A stretch of DNA of 64,000 nt from Ciona intestinalis (GCF_000224145.3 NC_020174.2:6183106-6247105), one strand, 5' to 3'; positions 1 through 11,845 are shown, counted from the stretch's first letter. Program-made: numbers and translations. The notes: a model not told the origin generated them from the sequence alone.

Positions 1-242
1 GCATGAAAGATTTTATTGTCTGATATTAATAGATAACATTAATATTTATTGTGGCGTCTCTATTCGAGAAAATGGTATACTGGCTACTTCTTGTTAAACA
101 ATTGAAATTAGTGGCCAGGCCATTAGGATTTTTACTATTGAGAACAATGTGTAGGCTTGCCCTTAAAAGCAACATCAAATGCGCAAATAAATAAGTTACA
201 TTCATTACTATTATTATTTTCAATACAGCTTTACTGTCCTTA

Positions 243-483
<241 letters not shown>

Positions 484-1067
484 ATCGGCAGTATAGGATC
501 GAACAGACAGGCAACAAAATAAACAAAATCGCACTTGAGGATTTTCGTTCGCGCAATAATAGCGTCCCTCCCTTAACAACATAGAAAACAAACGTCAATG
601 ATTTTAAAATTGCAGGGGAGACATGTTTGCAGTTTAAAACGGTATTAGAAACAAACAGTTTAGTTTTATATTGAATAATAAAGTCCTGACTAACCTCAAA
701 GTGCTGCTATAATATAATACCTTTCTTTTAAGGTACTTTAAAAAATATATATATTATTTATATTTTTTATGGAGTATGCTCATTAACTTGTTCTACAAAG
801 AAAATATACGGATCTGCTAGAAATGCATTTTATTTTTAATTTTTTCAAAAATATGCCAAGTGTCATTTTCCGCAATAGCGACACACTCCTGACCCTTCAA
901 TGCTTTGTATTTTGCATTCGTTGGAAAGGTGAATAGCAAACAGCTTATGTATCTTATTTCATGCATGTTAGGATATAATTTATAACCGTAACGCTTATTG
1001 TATTATTGAAAAACTTATACAGATAAAAAAAGTAGGTTTCGGGTAATGTAATAGGAAATACGTGGCA
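484..1067. promoter_or_regulatory. Shared upstream region of MORN5 and NDUFA8
   Basis: This 584-bp stretch separates the divergent ATGs of MORN5 (483, minus) and NDUFA8 (1068, plus), so it must hold both promoters and both 5' UTRs. It is AT-rich with no clear TATA box in a convincing position and no coding signal. A bidirectional promoter is inferred from the arrangement only. Confidence 0.55.
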
Positions 1068-3098
1068 ATGCCTGGCAACTTCATCAACCCGTACGGTCAC
1101 GTTCCAGTCGACACAACTGCATTCGAAGAAGCTGCTGGTGTAAAAGAGAAAATCGACCCAGAGCTTGCGGGAATCTTAAAGGACATAAAACGTGGAGATG
1201 TCAGTAACTTTTTATGTTAAAAAAGTATAATTATTTCTGTTTTTTTTGGTTTGCTTTTTGTCAAAGAACTGACTGTGAAATTGCTATGTTTAAAGACAAA
1301 GTAGAATAATTCAATTGTTAAACATTTATGTTAAAGCCTCTCACTTTACTGTTAATTCATAAATACGACAGTAGAAACTTCATCAAACGATAACTAAGTT
1401 TAATCATTTCCGTTTAACTTTCTATATGACAAATATCATCCTAAAATCTATTCAATTTAAAAATTAAATTCTTGCACAGGGTGGTATTTATACTTGTTCT
1501 TTTAAGCTGTATTATAACATACACAAAAAGATCCATAAACCAGAATATATACTCTGCATGGCTGTGAAAACATATTCCCTTAACTTTTATACAGCTTGGT
1601 GTTCCTTCTCATGTATTGAAAGCATCAGCGTTCCAATACGCCAACGAATGCAACGAGGTCAATAAAGAGTTCATGTTATGTCGTGAGGAAGAGATGGATC
1701 CACGCAAGTGTTTGAAATACAACATTAAGGTGTCGGACTGCGCTGAAAACTTCTTCAGGTGAGTTTCAACTTTTAATATGTTGTTGTTGTTTGTTGTGTA
1801 GGCTATAGAAACGTAAAACTTAGGTTGTATGCGCAGTCAAGCTCATTTAACTACCAGCAACAAATAAAAGGGCTATATTGCGACCGCTTTTTTTTATTTT
1901 TGCAACTGCGTTTTTCTAGTATGGATTATATATAGGTTAAAGGCCAAGGTGTTAAAGCATACGTTGTTGTACATTTTAAAAGCTATTTCACATACAATCC
2001 CCTTTAACGTTATATGTAAAGCTTATTTGTAAGTTCACTAGTGTAGATTAGTTAGTAAAACAGAGTAGCATAGTACAGTGATGTAACATCATAGCTTAGT
2101 TAATACAGTTTTCCACAGTTTCTGTTTCTCTGTTTTCTTCATTCTATCACTTTTCGGTATTTTTATCTGCTTCTTTTGGGGAGACTGACGTTGCCATTTA
2201 GGCGAAATATATTTCTCTAGCACTACTAGTGGTTGGACTTGATTTTTGTTGGTTACGTTTTCGTAGCACCAAATTATTAGTTTTTTTAAAACTTACATTT
2301 TTTGGTCACCAAATAACAGTCATTGTTAGGTTGATGTAATTGGCCAACAAGTTATATTTATGGTCACTTTTGGTTTAGAAAAATGACAACCGCATGTGCT
2401 GATGAAATTGTGGCGTTTGGTAAATGCTTGGAAAGGGATCACAAAAGATCGTTTGTCTAGTAAGTACTGATTCATATGCTATTGTTTAGTTGGGGAAATC
2501 AACAGATTTGAAATAACTTTTCTACTATTATGCAGTTGCCGCGATGAGCAAGTCAAATTTGATCGTTGCATGTTTGAAAAGTTGGGAATTGATAAGAAAT
2601 ATAACGCTGTTGAACTTGATCAAACGGTATGTTATATCAATATTTCCAATACATTAGTTAAAACTTCCGATTTTAACTTATATATATATATATATATGTT
2701 GTAGTTTAGTAACACTTTTTACTTCATACTGTTTCTTAATTGGAGAAAAAAATCTACAAAATATATTCGTCCACCACCTAGTAAGCAGGCACGAGGTGTG
2801 TGAAAAATAACACCTGTGTTATAACGACTGTCGTTGCCTCGTCATGTGAGGACAAATAAGTCACATATGTGGTAACTTGTAAGTGGGCACAAGCTGAGTG
2901 AAACAAGACACCCATGTTATAAAACTGACATTACCCTGCAATGCAAGGATAAATAAGTAAAATCCATTCATTCATTTTTAATTTTAGGTGAAAACGGACC
3001 GTCCTGCTCCAAAGAATCCGTTCAAACTAAAGAACTACGATCACCCGTCACCCCTTATGCCCGACTGGAACCGACCCTTGCCCAAAATCGAAGACTAA
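1068..3098 (+). CDS. NDUFA8: NADH dehydrogenase 1 alpha subcomplex subunit 8 (complex I)
   Basis: Five exons: 1068-1199, 1595-1758, 2379-2459, 2536-2626, 2988-3098; 192 residues and all phases close. Four CX9C pairs are visible: [33 protein letters not shown] and [11 protein letters not shown]. This is the double CHCH arrangement of NDUFA8, an intermembrane-space accessory subunit of respiratory complex I that is oxidised by the Mia40 import pathway. The C-terminal exon starts VKTDRP, matching the vertebrate protein. The N-terminal 50 residues are diverged, as is usual in the family. There is no cleavable presequence, as expected for a Mia40 substrate. The ATG at 1068 is the only in-frame start upstream of the conserved part. 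Intron 1 uses a GTCAGT donor. A second copy of exons 2-4 lies at 19552-20588. Confidence 0.95.
2180..2285. repeat. Dispersed repeat family C in NDUFA8 intron 2
   Basis: A block with GAGACTGACGTTGCCATTTA, then GGCGAAATAT and, further on, GGTTGGACTTGATTTTTGTT. The same modules, often in opposite orientation, recur at 24550-24700, 26250-26345, 32015-32195 and 38655-38795, all in introns. No terminal repeat or coding capacity is visible; it is a short non-autonomous repeat of unknown class. Confidence 0.6.
2771..2976 (+). repeat. SINE family S, two tail units in tandem
   Basis: Two successive diverged copies of the tail module GGCACGAGGTGTGTGAAA / TGTTATAACGACTGTCGTTG / GGATAAATAAGT, ending in ATTCATTCATT just before the exon 5 acceptor. 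It belongs to the window's commonest repeat (see the long copy at 11530-11845). Confidence 0.75.
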
Positions 3099-3398
3099 AT
3101 TTGTTCGTTCCTAACTTAAAAAAATTATTCTCTGTAAAAATAAATATCTTTGATGAATTTTTGTTCGAAAAAGGCAGTTATGTAATGTACGGAACACATG
3201 TTATTGCACCTTGAAAGCAGATGTGTGCCAATACACAAGACCTGAGACTTAGGAAGGTATGAGAATTAAAATATGCGGAAAGAAGTCTCGCAAATAACAT
3301 CAAAAACAAATGTTCGACGCAAAAGGTTCTTTATGACCACTTACGTGCTCAAAACTGGTCCACAAAAAAGGATCTATATTGTCACTAACGTCCAAATA
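3099..3398. other. Convergent intergenic region, NDUFA8 / phosphatase 3' ends
   Basis: 300 bp between the stop codons of two convergent genes. It holds an AATAAA for NDUFA8 at 3139 and otherwise nothing I can interpret. Confidence 0.6.
3139..3144 (+). terminator. Poly(A) signal of NDUFA8
   Basis: AATAAA 41 bp after the NDUFA8 stop, at the distance expected for a short 3' UTR. Confidence 0.6.
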
Positions 3399-6300
3399 TC
3401 AAGCACCGATCGTCCTTTCGGAGCCGCAATTGCTTAACCTGCTGTCGCTTGTCGATCGAGAGACGTTGTTCGTTTCGACGCGACTGCGCCCTCTTATAAG
3501 AAGGGCGAGTAGAAGTAATGTACTTAACGCCAGCATGGCCGATATTGTGGCGAGCGCTATAATCAGGGCTTGCTGTTTCTCCTTCGTTTTGTTTACTTCT
3601 GTCGAGATCAGTTTTTCCAGCTTTAGTTTAAAGCTAGAGTGAGCGGCAAGGTTCATACAGCGCTGCATTTCGTTTAGCTCTGTCCGAATGTGTTCGAATA
3701 TCCTGTTTTCTGGGCTGTCGGTTTGAGTTTTTTGGGTAGTAGTTTCGGCTATAGTAGAATTGAGTCTTTGGCTGGTATACTTTGTATTCAAAGATTGTGT
3801 AGTCTTCGATGATATTGTTAAAGTTATATGTGTAGTATTCGTTGAAAGCGAAGTTGTACTAAATGTGGGTTGGGTTAATCGTACTTTCTGTGTAGTTGTA
3901 TTCATACTCTTTGTAGTAGGAACATTCAAGATGGTAGTTTCTTCGTTACGTGATTGTAAATTAACGCCTGTGGTTGTAATGTTCGGGACAATGCTGGTGT
4001 AAGTACTTCTTTCGGTTGACATTGGTGTAAATGTGGGTTTGAATGTGGTTACTTGTTTAGAAGTTGCTACATTACTTGCAGTTGTAGTTTCTTTGGCCCT
4101 GAGTGTGCTTTTGGCTAACTCAGTAGTGGCAACCGTTTCTGACGTAGCGGCTTTCGAAGTTTCTGTCAGCGATGTCGAATAATTTGACGTAGGATTAGAA
4201 GTCGAGTATCCTGTACTTTGAATATTTGTTGACTGTTCATGTACCCCTGTAGTTGTCTTAGTAGTTGTGGTGGAGCTTTGATTTACAAATGGGACGACAC
4301 TCATGTCGTAACTGACCACACTCGTCCCGTTTAACCGGATAATTGCCGTAAGTTTTAAGTAGCTGACTGCATCAGTGTTGCTGTATTTGTTGGATTCGTT
4401 AAAAAGTTTTTGTTCAAACTCGTTCATCATATTGCTAGCGAAGGTAGATTCTGTATTCGTTGTACTTGCAGACTGAAATGCATTGTTTAAATATGTTATA
4501 TCGTTAATTTATATATAGAACATAGTACTGTGGGGTAAGAAAAGATCGTTATAGCACCCCCATATGGCCTGATGGTGTTTTAAACAACTACCATAATGCG
4601 CTTTTGAAGTCGTGGGGCTACGGTTATATAAATCTAATTTTTCCTTGTTTTCTACCAAATAGGTTGAGAAAAAGTAGTGAAAGTATATCGTATCCAACCC
4701 CACCCCACTATATAGGTATTTGTAATAAATTTACCATCGGCTTGTCGGTTGTCGGTACTGTGGCTGTCGATGTCGCGGCGTATGTTGTTGTTGCTAAAGT
4801 CGTCGTAATTATCTCCGTCGGGTTAGTCGTCGGAGTTTCTTTAAATACAGAAACGATTATTAAAACTAAGTTTACTAAGCAATACAAGCAAATATGAAAC
4901 AGAACACCCGTGTTATAACGACAACCGTTTTCCCACCGCGAGAGGATAAATAAGTTACATACGTGGTAACTCGTAAGTTGGCATGAGGTGTATAAAACAG
5001 AACACCCGTGTTATAACGACTGTCGTTTTTCGGCCACGCGAGAATTATTAAATTTATTTACCATAGTGAAATATATGTTACCTGCAGTTGTAGTCACCAC
5101 TTCTGTCGTTGTTGTAGCCGGTCGCTCGCAAAGGCTTTTGTTAGAACCTATATAAGAAAAACGTTTACCTTCACGTATAAGCGGACATTAAACTGTATTA
5201 CCAACACAAGATGCAAACATCAATGCGTGTGCGATGTAGTTTTGTTCGTACACACCATTGAAGAGGTAAGACATCGGGCCTCTGGCGAAAACGACAGTGT
5301 CCTCAGCGCTGTGTGTCTCGCTCGTCAGGGGAACAGCCGCTTGATAACGATAAGCAATGTCTCCTAGAAGAGCAATACGTTTTTCCAACGATTGTTGATA
5401 TAATTTTAACTATTGCTCCAGCCCAATGGTCACAATGGGTTGTTTAATTGTCAGCCATTCAGAAAAAAGTACCACCCACTAATTTATACATACGTGGTAT
5501 ATTATTAGCGGGCACGAGGTGTATAAAACATCCTTGTTACAACGACGTCGTGGTTGCCCCACGAGGATAAACAAGTTGCATTCATTCATAACTATAAGCA
5601 TTCGTATACACAAGTCGTAACTTACGTGTAGTATCGCCGGTAATTCCCTTTCGTTTGCCGGTTGCAGTGTCTAATGTATAACCTGGTCCATTCGCATAAG
5701 CTATGCTTGTATACTGATGCTTGTCAACTGCCTTTCGAGGTTCGTTGTGATTTCTAGCGTAGCCTATATAAAACAAAATAAGCACTGTAGCACCGCACGT
5801 AAGGTTAGATATTCCATGATTTCATTCTATTTTCTCGTCACATTTAGTAGTAACAATGACCCTGTGACTCTAAAAGAGTGCTGTTAATTGTTTAAACACG
5901 ATTAGGAAATATGGGACATTACCCTATAGATTATTGTCCCACTTTCCCCACTGTAATACACTGTAGTTTATATATATATTGGTCCACTTTACGTACCATG
6001 GATTGGATTCCCTCTATCAGCATATCCACCCAACGTAAATACATGTCCATGATCCGCTGTTACAACAATCAAAGCATCTTCTGTTGATGTCATATCCATA
6101 GCTTTCTGGGAAGATGGCTGTTAAGTTTTCACTTCTTCTATACCGTGATATGTACGTTATATAGGGCCATCATGCCGTTCTTATTTCTAACATTTATTCC
6201 CTTTTTAAAGGTATATATAGCTTGGGAAATATGTGTTTCCCTAATGTGATTAACGTTATTTTGGTTGTTAAGTGTAAATGCAGGCTATAGTGGCTAGATT

Positions 6301-9300
6301 CAAAATATTCTAAATTACTTTTGCTGCTAAAGTTTTGAGACATTAAAATAACAATACGTTATTGCATCGTGTGTGGTTATAAATGCAACTGATGATTTGA
6401 CGAATCTTGTTAAAAAATATGTTGAAAAAATATTAATTTCCTAATTTTTCTAGTGGTTCACATTTTGTGTTCAACATATATGGTATTCCTGTATAACAGT
6501 ACAGACAAAATTAAAACCTTGGTTTCTAACCTGTACCGCCTTTTCGAATACAAGGAATTCACGGAGAGCAATATTAGCTTGATTATAATGATGTGCGTGA
6601 TCCATTTTACCGCCTTCGACAAGCAGAAAGTATCCGCTCGGATTTTTTCGAAGTATCTGTATTGCCTGTTGCAGGAAATAGATCGTTTCTTTGTGAAAAA
6701 AATGTAAAAAAATTAATGTATCTTATTTATCCTTGCATGCTGGTGAGGCAATGACCGTCGTTATAACACGGGTATTTTGTTTCATACACCTCGTGCCAGC
6801 TTATGAGTTATATTCCAACGCATGTAACTTTGTTGGTAATTATTTTTTGTGGATTTGTACTTATTCTGTAATCTGTAATATTTATACAACCTATTAGGAA
6901 CCGCTGGGTAGTTGTAGCATTTGCCGTTAAACATCCTGCCCAAGCGTACACACGCCCGCAACACATTAATCCTAGCAGCATCGAGCATCGAACCCATTTA
7001 CTCTGGGCCAAAGAAGGCGCGCTAACATATTTGAAACATTCTAATTTACCTTTTCTGTCATCTCTTCTAAGCTGGGTTCGCCCGCTATATCATTATTTCT
7101 GTCATGGTCGTAACGAAGTTCTTTTGGCTGGAAAAGCCCAAGCAAGTAGTCTGTATTGTCTGCATTCACTGCGTTTAGAGCTGAACGTCTCCACACATAC
7201 CTATAAAACACAAGCATACATACATCTCTTTTATTTTCATCAATCAAAACTTATGTTCAAGTTATTGTTTGTTTGGAGTAATGACATTCCTTATAAAACA
7301 GATGTTCTGTTCCATACAGTTCGTTCCCGTATACGAGTTACCACTTAAAAATCTACCGTTACATATGTTGCACAATGAACACACGCCTAAATAAGTGGCA
7401 GCACCAAGCCTCGAACCCGTATTACCTCGCTTTACTGGATGGTTGAAGATTCTTCCATTCCCTGATAAGATCTCTTCCGTCATCTCGCATCCCAGGTCTT
7501 CTGCTGAAATATTCTTCATCGTAAGCGCCATCTGGTCTCATGTATGCTCTTCCGCCCCCAAGGACTACCTTTATGGGAAAACCGATGTATAAGCAATACT
7601 TGAGTTTTTGATAAATCTTCTTCATATAAGACGTTTAAGTTTTCCTTTTTAGGTTTTTGGAGTGGTAATCTAATAGATTGCGAGCATTTTTGCCAAACCC
7701 CTTGGCGAAAATTAGTCACCAGCAAAGTTACATATTTGGTAACTTGTAAGCGGGCACGAGGTGCTGAAACAGAACACCTGTGTTATTATGACTGTCGTTA
7801 CCCCGCCATGCGAAGATAAAAGTTGCATTCATTTAATTTGAATTTCAAATTAGCTTGATATACATCCACAACATGTTTATTTCTTACGTTTATCTTTCTT
7901 CCCATTGCAAGCAGTTGAAGCGATATATCTTTACAACCTTCACTCTTAGTGGTGCTGTTCATTGCACTATCTACATACCAACCGCGCGAAGCGGAGTGAG
8001 CGTAAGCGGCCGCTGGTGTTGCATGTTGAACCTCTGTGGTTGTCACAATCCCTGTGGACTTACCTGTACCAAACCATACAGGTTTGAAATAGCTTAGCGG
8101 TTTAAACACAACAAAGAGATCTTATGTTACGTTTCTACAACACTGTTAATGGGTTGATAAGTTTTAACAACAGTATAATAAAACTCAAAGAAACTTTACG
8201 TATATATATATATATATATGTTGAGGTAAAATTGTCTATATTTCATTCTTTTTATTGCATCGTTTGGTAGTAAACAAAGAACACTCAAAGAATTATAAAA
8301 CCGTATCCTCACGACTCCCATAGACTGTTGTTAATTGTTTAAAACACGATCAGGATATTTGAACATTGTGTGCAAAAGGTGTCCCATCTTACCCCATATA
8401 GTATTATATATGAATACCTAAATTAGCCGACCGAGTTAGGATACTTTCGACTTCGTTTCCAGCTGCAGAGGAACATTTCTTATGCACGGCCCTCCCGTTT
8501 AATCCAAGAACCCCGAACTTAGTTTTAACTCCACTAAGTATTGCTGTGGCCGTGGACGCGCTGTCTGGCGACTGCTTGTCGACTGTTATGCATAAATTAT
8601 GAGGTTGCAAGACTTCAAAGCGGAGTGTATGGTTTGGTTGTGCGAAGTATTGAATAGTTTTATAACAAATAAATGCTAAATGAAAATCATAATTAACGAA
8701 TTTACCCTGATTTATTTACACGAAAACGGTACCGTTTAAACAGAACAATTATAGAATTGTGGATTTAGTTCAGTAAATTGTATCTTTACACCAATTATAA
8801 AATTTGACTTCAGTTTCCCTTTAAACAAAAATCACTACCTTACCGCAATAGACTTTAGACAACCCGACGTTCGGAAATTTATCGAGCGCAGAAACTGTTT
8901 CTTCCCCGGGCCGTCCTTCGTTCTGTCCTTTTAATATCCGACCTGAAACGAGAATTACCTCTATAATTTAAAAAAAGGAGAATTTTATACAGACATGTGT
9001 TTTCAAAACCACATAGCTTACCCGGTTATTAGTAAATTTAGACACCTAAGCAATTAAATTTATTGCAAAATGGTTTTAACGGTGAATCGCAACTTTATTA
9101 TTGAGCGCCAACTTAAAATAATCATCCGACTTTCGGAAAGGTGTTAGCCGTGATGTATGTAGGGTGGGGAAAATGGCACACCTTTTATTTATAATTTCTT
9201 GTCCCATTTGGTAGAAAACAAAGAATATTTAACAAATTATAAAATCGTATCCTCATAACTCCCATAGACCGATCGTTGTTAACTATTTAAAACACGATCA

Positions 9301-10325
9301 GGATATTTGGATATTATGTGCCATCAATGGTATTCCGTCCCCCACCTTACTATATAATACATCCTTAATTTTACATTCACTTCTCACCCGCTGTCGCAGT
9401 AGATAGACCCATTCCGTCTCCAATTAACAAAATGACATTCTTTGCCGGGTTTCGCTTTATATTTTCCTTCCCGTAGATTTTGTGCAAAGTTTTTTCAGCT
9501 GCTTCGTTCCAATACTCCGCTGTCTCTTCTCGCGCTGTAAAAATCTCGGAAATTATTCTCACGGATATAATATTTGGTCCGGGTGCAAGTGCGCATGCGC
9601 CGAAGCGGTACTACGCATGCGCAGATGGTCGAAAATACAGTTCGGCGTTCAAAAGTTGATTCGAAAAAGCATTGTTATCCTCACTTCTTGGCTTTCCATA
9701 ATATTTGACCACCATTTCTGCGCATGCGTATGTTAGCGTTGCAGGGCATGCGCAATTAAACCCGGGTTAAATATCACGCCCGGACCAAAATTAACGCCCG
9801 GAACAAATTTTATAGGACACCAGGTCAAATGCTGGTATAGTGAGTGATATAACGGCCGGTATATTAGCCACTTATAGATGTAAATAAATCAGAGAGTTCA
9901 ACCGTATTCGATATCGCTTTATTTAGCCCAAGGCCGCTCCTTTAAAATGTTCAATTTGTATCTTATATAGATGTGTCGATTTTAAATTGCCCGCTCGCTT
10001 ACCAATAAATGATCATAGGCCTAAGGGCTTAATAATATCATGTACGAAGCTTAATTACATCAAACTAGGTTAATTATAGGCTTCTATAAGCTACTGTTTT
10101 ATTTTGTTTAGTATATCATACCCTACAATTTTAATGTTAAACTCAGCGTAATATAGTTAATTGTGTATTCGTGGGTAAATACTGCGTAGTTCTGAACGTC
10201 AGGTCTTTATATCCACGTACACAAGCTCACAATACACGTAATTGGGACTTACCTGGCCAATTACAATTTCCCTGAGCACTCAGAACAATTAAACACACAC
10301 ACGTTCTAAGTATTTGGTGAATCAT
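3399..10325 (-). CDS. Alkaline phosphatase with mucin-like stalk and transmembrane anchor
   Basis: Fourteen exons, first to last: 10253-10325, 9388-9534, 8844-8942, 8418-8582, 7888-8063, 7426-7568, 7050-7200, 6531-6665, 5997-6105, 5626-5763, 5202-5363, 5082-5147, 4735-4838, 3399-4472. All phases close to give 913 residues. Exon 1 encodes a signal peptide ([19 protein letters not shown]). Residues about 25-510 are a metazoan alkaline phosphatase with its key residues present: D64 (IGDGMG), S114 (PDSASTAT), H175 (HATPAA), R188, E335/D340/H344 ([10 protein letters not shown]), D381/H382 (TADHGH) and H463 (SETH). It hydrolyses phosphate monoesters outside the cell. Vertebrate enzymes end in a GPI-signal; here the chain goes on into Thr/Ser-rich repeats (about 505-800), a Lys/Glu-rich stretch, one hydrophobic helix (about 858-882) and a 31-residue basic tail. 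A type I membrane protein is inferred. Confidence 0.93.
4520..4717. mobile_element. MITE family M copy in phosphatase intron 13
   Basis: Ends are GTACTGTGGGGTAAGA and its rough inverse CCAACCCCACCCCACTATA, with the internal TGATGGTGTTTTAAACAA module. Terminal inverted repeats and TATA-like flanks fit a short non-autonomous DNA transposon. The family recurs about ten times in this window. Confidence 0.7.
4885..5045 (+). repeat. SINE family S, tandem tail units
   Basis: Two tail modules in a row (ACACCCGTGTTATAACGAC twice about 100 bp apart, with GGATAAATAAGTTACATACG between), inside the intron between phosphatase exons 12 and 13. Confidence 0.75.
5485..5592 (+). repeat. SINE family S tail fragment
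   Basis: Contains GGGCACGAGGTGTATAAAAC and GAGGATAAACAAGTTGCATT, then ATTCATTCAT. It abuts phosphatase intron 10 sequence. Confidence 0.65.
5810..5960. mobile_element. MITE family M copy in phosphatase intron 9
   Basis: Internal GTTAATTGTTTAAACACGAT and the terminal TTGTCCCACTTTCCCCACTG match the family M consensus; the left end is eroded. Confidence 0.6.
6718..6850 (-). repeat. SINE family S copy, reverse orientation
   Basis: The reverse complement reads the family tail (CACGAGGTGTATGAAACAAA, CGTTATAACGACGGTC near its ends). It lies in phosphatase intron 7, close to exon 8. Confidence 0.65.
7725..7840 (+). repeat. SINE family S tail fragment
   Basis: GCGGGCACGAGGTGCTGAAA, CACCTGTGTTATTATGACTG and CCCGCCATGCGAAGATAAA, ending in ATTCATTTAATT; intron between phosphatase exons 5 and 6. 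Confidence 0.65.
8222..8405. mobile_element. MITE family M copy in phosphatase intron 4
   Basis: Holds the core ACACTCAAAGAATTATAAAA, the GTTTAAAACACGATCAGGAT module and the end GGTGTCCCATCTTACCCCAT. The left terminal repeat is short (GAGGTAAAATTG). Confidence 0.7.
9160..9356. mobile_element. MITE family M copy in phosphatase intron 2
   Basis: Left end GTAGGGTGGGGAAAATGGCA and right end GTATTCCGTCCCCCACCTTA are inverted relative to each other. Internal modules match the other copies. Confidence 0.75.
9572..9795. mobile_element. Inverted-repeat element carrying four CGCATGCG boxes
   Basis: TTTGGTCCGGG near 9574 and CCCGGACCAAA near 9782 are inverted repeats about 200 bp apart. Between them lie four copies of the core GCATGCG: GTGCGCATGCGCC (9589), TACGCATGCGCAG (9612), CTGCGCATGCGTA (9719) and GGCATGCGCA (9745). 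The core matches the palindromic site of the transcription factor NRF1. The block sits in phosphatase intron 1, about 40 bp upstream of the exon 2 acceptor. It may be a small DNA-transposon relic or a CpG-rich regulatory island; both readings are inference. Confidence 0.55.
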
Positions 10326-10514
10326 CTGAAATTATTGAAGTTACGACATATTAATCTGCACATTTACAAGGCTTTGTATATTTTCGGGTTTTCCGAGTTT
10401 TGTAATCGACACCTACACACAACTGACGTGCGACCAATTACAACACTGTAATTATGTTGTTATTTGTACATTAAAATCCTTTTTCGAACATAATACATGA
10501 TGGAAACGATTATA

Positions 10515-10692
10515 TGTTGGGGTAAAATGAGATACGTTTGCAATTTTCTTATCAGATTTGGTAATAAACAAAGAAAATTCAAGGAATTATATAAACTAAG
10601 AAATTTGTCTTTGAAAAATGTTATTTGTTTAAAACACGATCAGAAATATTGGATTTTGGGGCCAAGGGTATCCCATCTTTTTTACCCAAACA
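10515..10692. mobile_element. MITE family M copy
   Basis: Ends GGGGTAAAATGAGATACG and GGGTATCCCATCTTTTTTAC are imperfect inverted repeats. The internal TGTTTAAAACACGATCAG module identifies the family. Confidence 0.7.
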
Positions 10693-11529
10693 TGTATACC
10701 TCTAGAAATCTTTTAGTAAAAGTTGTATTTCGCTCATATAACCATTCTTTATCACTGCTTTAACAAGAATTGTAAAACATGTTACGTAAAAATATAAAAA
10801 ATATTTTTTAGAAACCTTAGTTGTTAGATTTGCATATCTAATAATACCAGCGACTATTTCTTCAACACTGCACGTATAAAGTACAACAGATTTATTTACA
10901 TGGCTTCTATGGCTTGATTAGAAGACTAAAGCTGCCGGTTTAATGAAATATATAATTCAACACACGTAGCACGGGTTTAGCTGCGAAACACGAATGGTGT
11001 CAGCCATCAAACGGTTTACCATCGCTTGAATAATAACACTCACATTCTCACATAATATATTATCGCGGCCGTTTTGACGTCAAATGACCGATTTATGTTG
11101 TTACTTTGACGGGATTGCAACTTAAGTAATAAACATTTCGCCTTTTACGACAACTTTTTGCGATTAAATTTAATTGTCCGATTCCGCCATGCTAAAATAT
11201 AAGTCTTGTATATCTGTTCTGTTTGCTGATAGGAAACGTCATGCATTTCTGCGAAAATTTATCTCTTTGAGGACTAACGACGACCTTGACATTTACTTGT
11301 ACTACCTACTTAGCTTTACATGTGGTTATAAACCAACGCACGCCAAACCGTAGACTCTCAGCTATTATAAACGAAAGAAAAAGGCAAGAATATGAATTGA
11401 TGTACGTAACAATTTATTAATACTTAACCTTTTTGTCACAACTGAAATTATTGAATTAAACTTTCTTAATCGGTCTGCAAATCAAAAGCTGCCAAGAAAT
11501 GAATCAATTATTTTAATCAAAGTTTATCT

Positions 11530-11845
11530 TTACGGTTCAGCGCTGTGGTAAATAGTGGTTAGAACGTTGACCTAATAGCGCATAGTGGATTCGAGGCTGG
11601 GTTCTGCTACCATTGTGGGCGTATGTGTCTCCGAGTAATACGCTTAAATGTGGTTGATCCAACCCTGTGGCCCCATAGGTTGTTCTAATTATCAGCCGTT
11701 TAAAAACGGAACAAAGAAATATCCACCTAGAAAGTTACCGCTCTTATGCGGACTCGAAGTGTATGAAACGGAACTCTCGTTTTATGACGACTATCGTTGC
11801 CCCGCCATGCAAGGATAAATGAATTACATTCGTTTCGTTATTCAA
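11530..11845 (+). mobile_element. SINE family S, longest copy with tRNA-like head
   Basis: The head (GCGCTGTGGTAAATAGTGGT, then GTGGATTCGAGGCT) resembles RNA polymerase III A and B boxes. The body follows (CTACCATTGTGGGCGTATG, CAACCCTGTGG, AATTATCAGCC), then the tail (CGAAGTGTATGAAACGGAAC, CGACTATCGTTGCCCCGCC, AAGGATAAATGAATTACATT). This order of modules is what the shorter copies throughout the window are pieces of. A tRNA-derived SINE is the simplest reading; the parent tRNA is not identified. Confidence 0.75.

Noticed and set aside
3760-4002. Open frame on the plus strand with hydrophobic V/F-rich peptide
   Set aside because: It is the antisense of the Thr-rich mucin exon of the phosphatase gene; ACN codons read backwards give Val-rich peptides. 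No splice or start context of its own.
6453-6707. Plus-strand 84-residue open frame
   Set aside because: Antisense of phosphatase exon 8, which carries the [10 protein letters not shown] metal site on the minus strand.
11530-11845. Functional tRNA gene in the SINE head
   Set aside because: The A- and B-box-like motifs are degenerate, and no cloverleaf with a paired acceptor stem can be drawn; the same head recurs in other broken copies.
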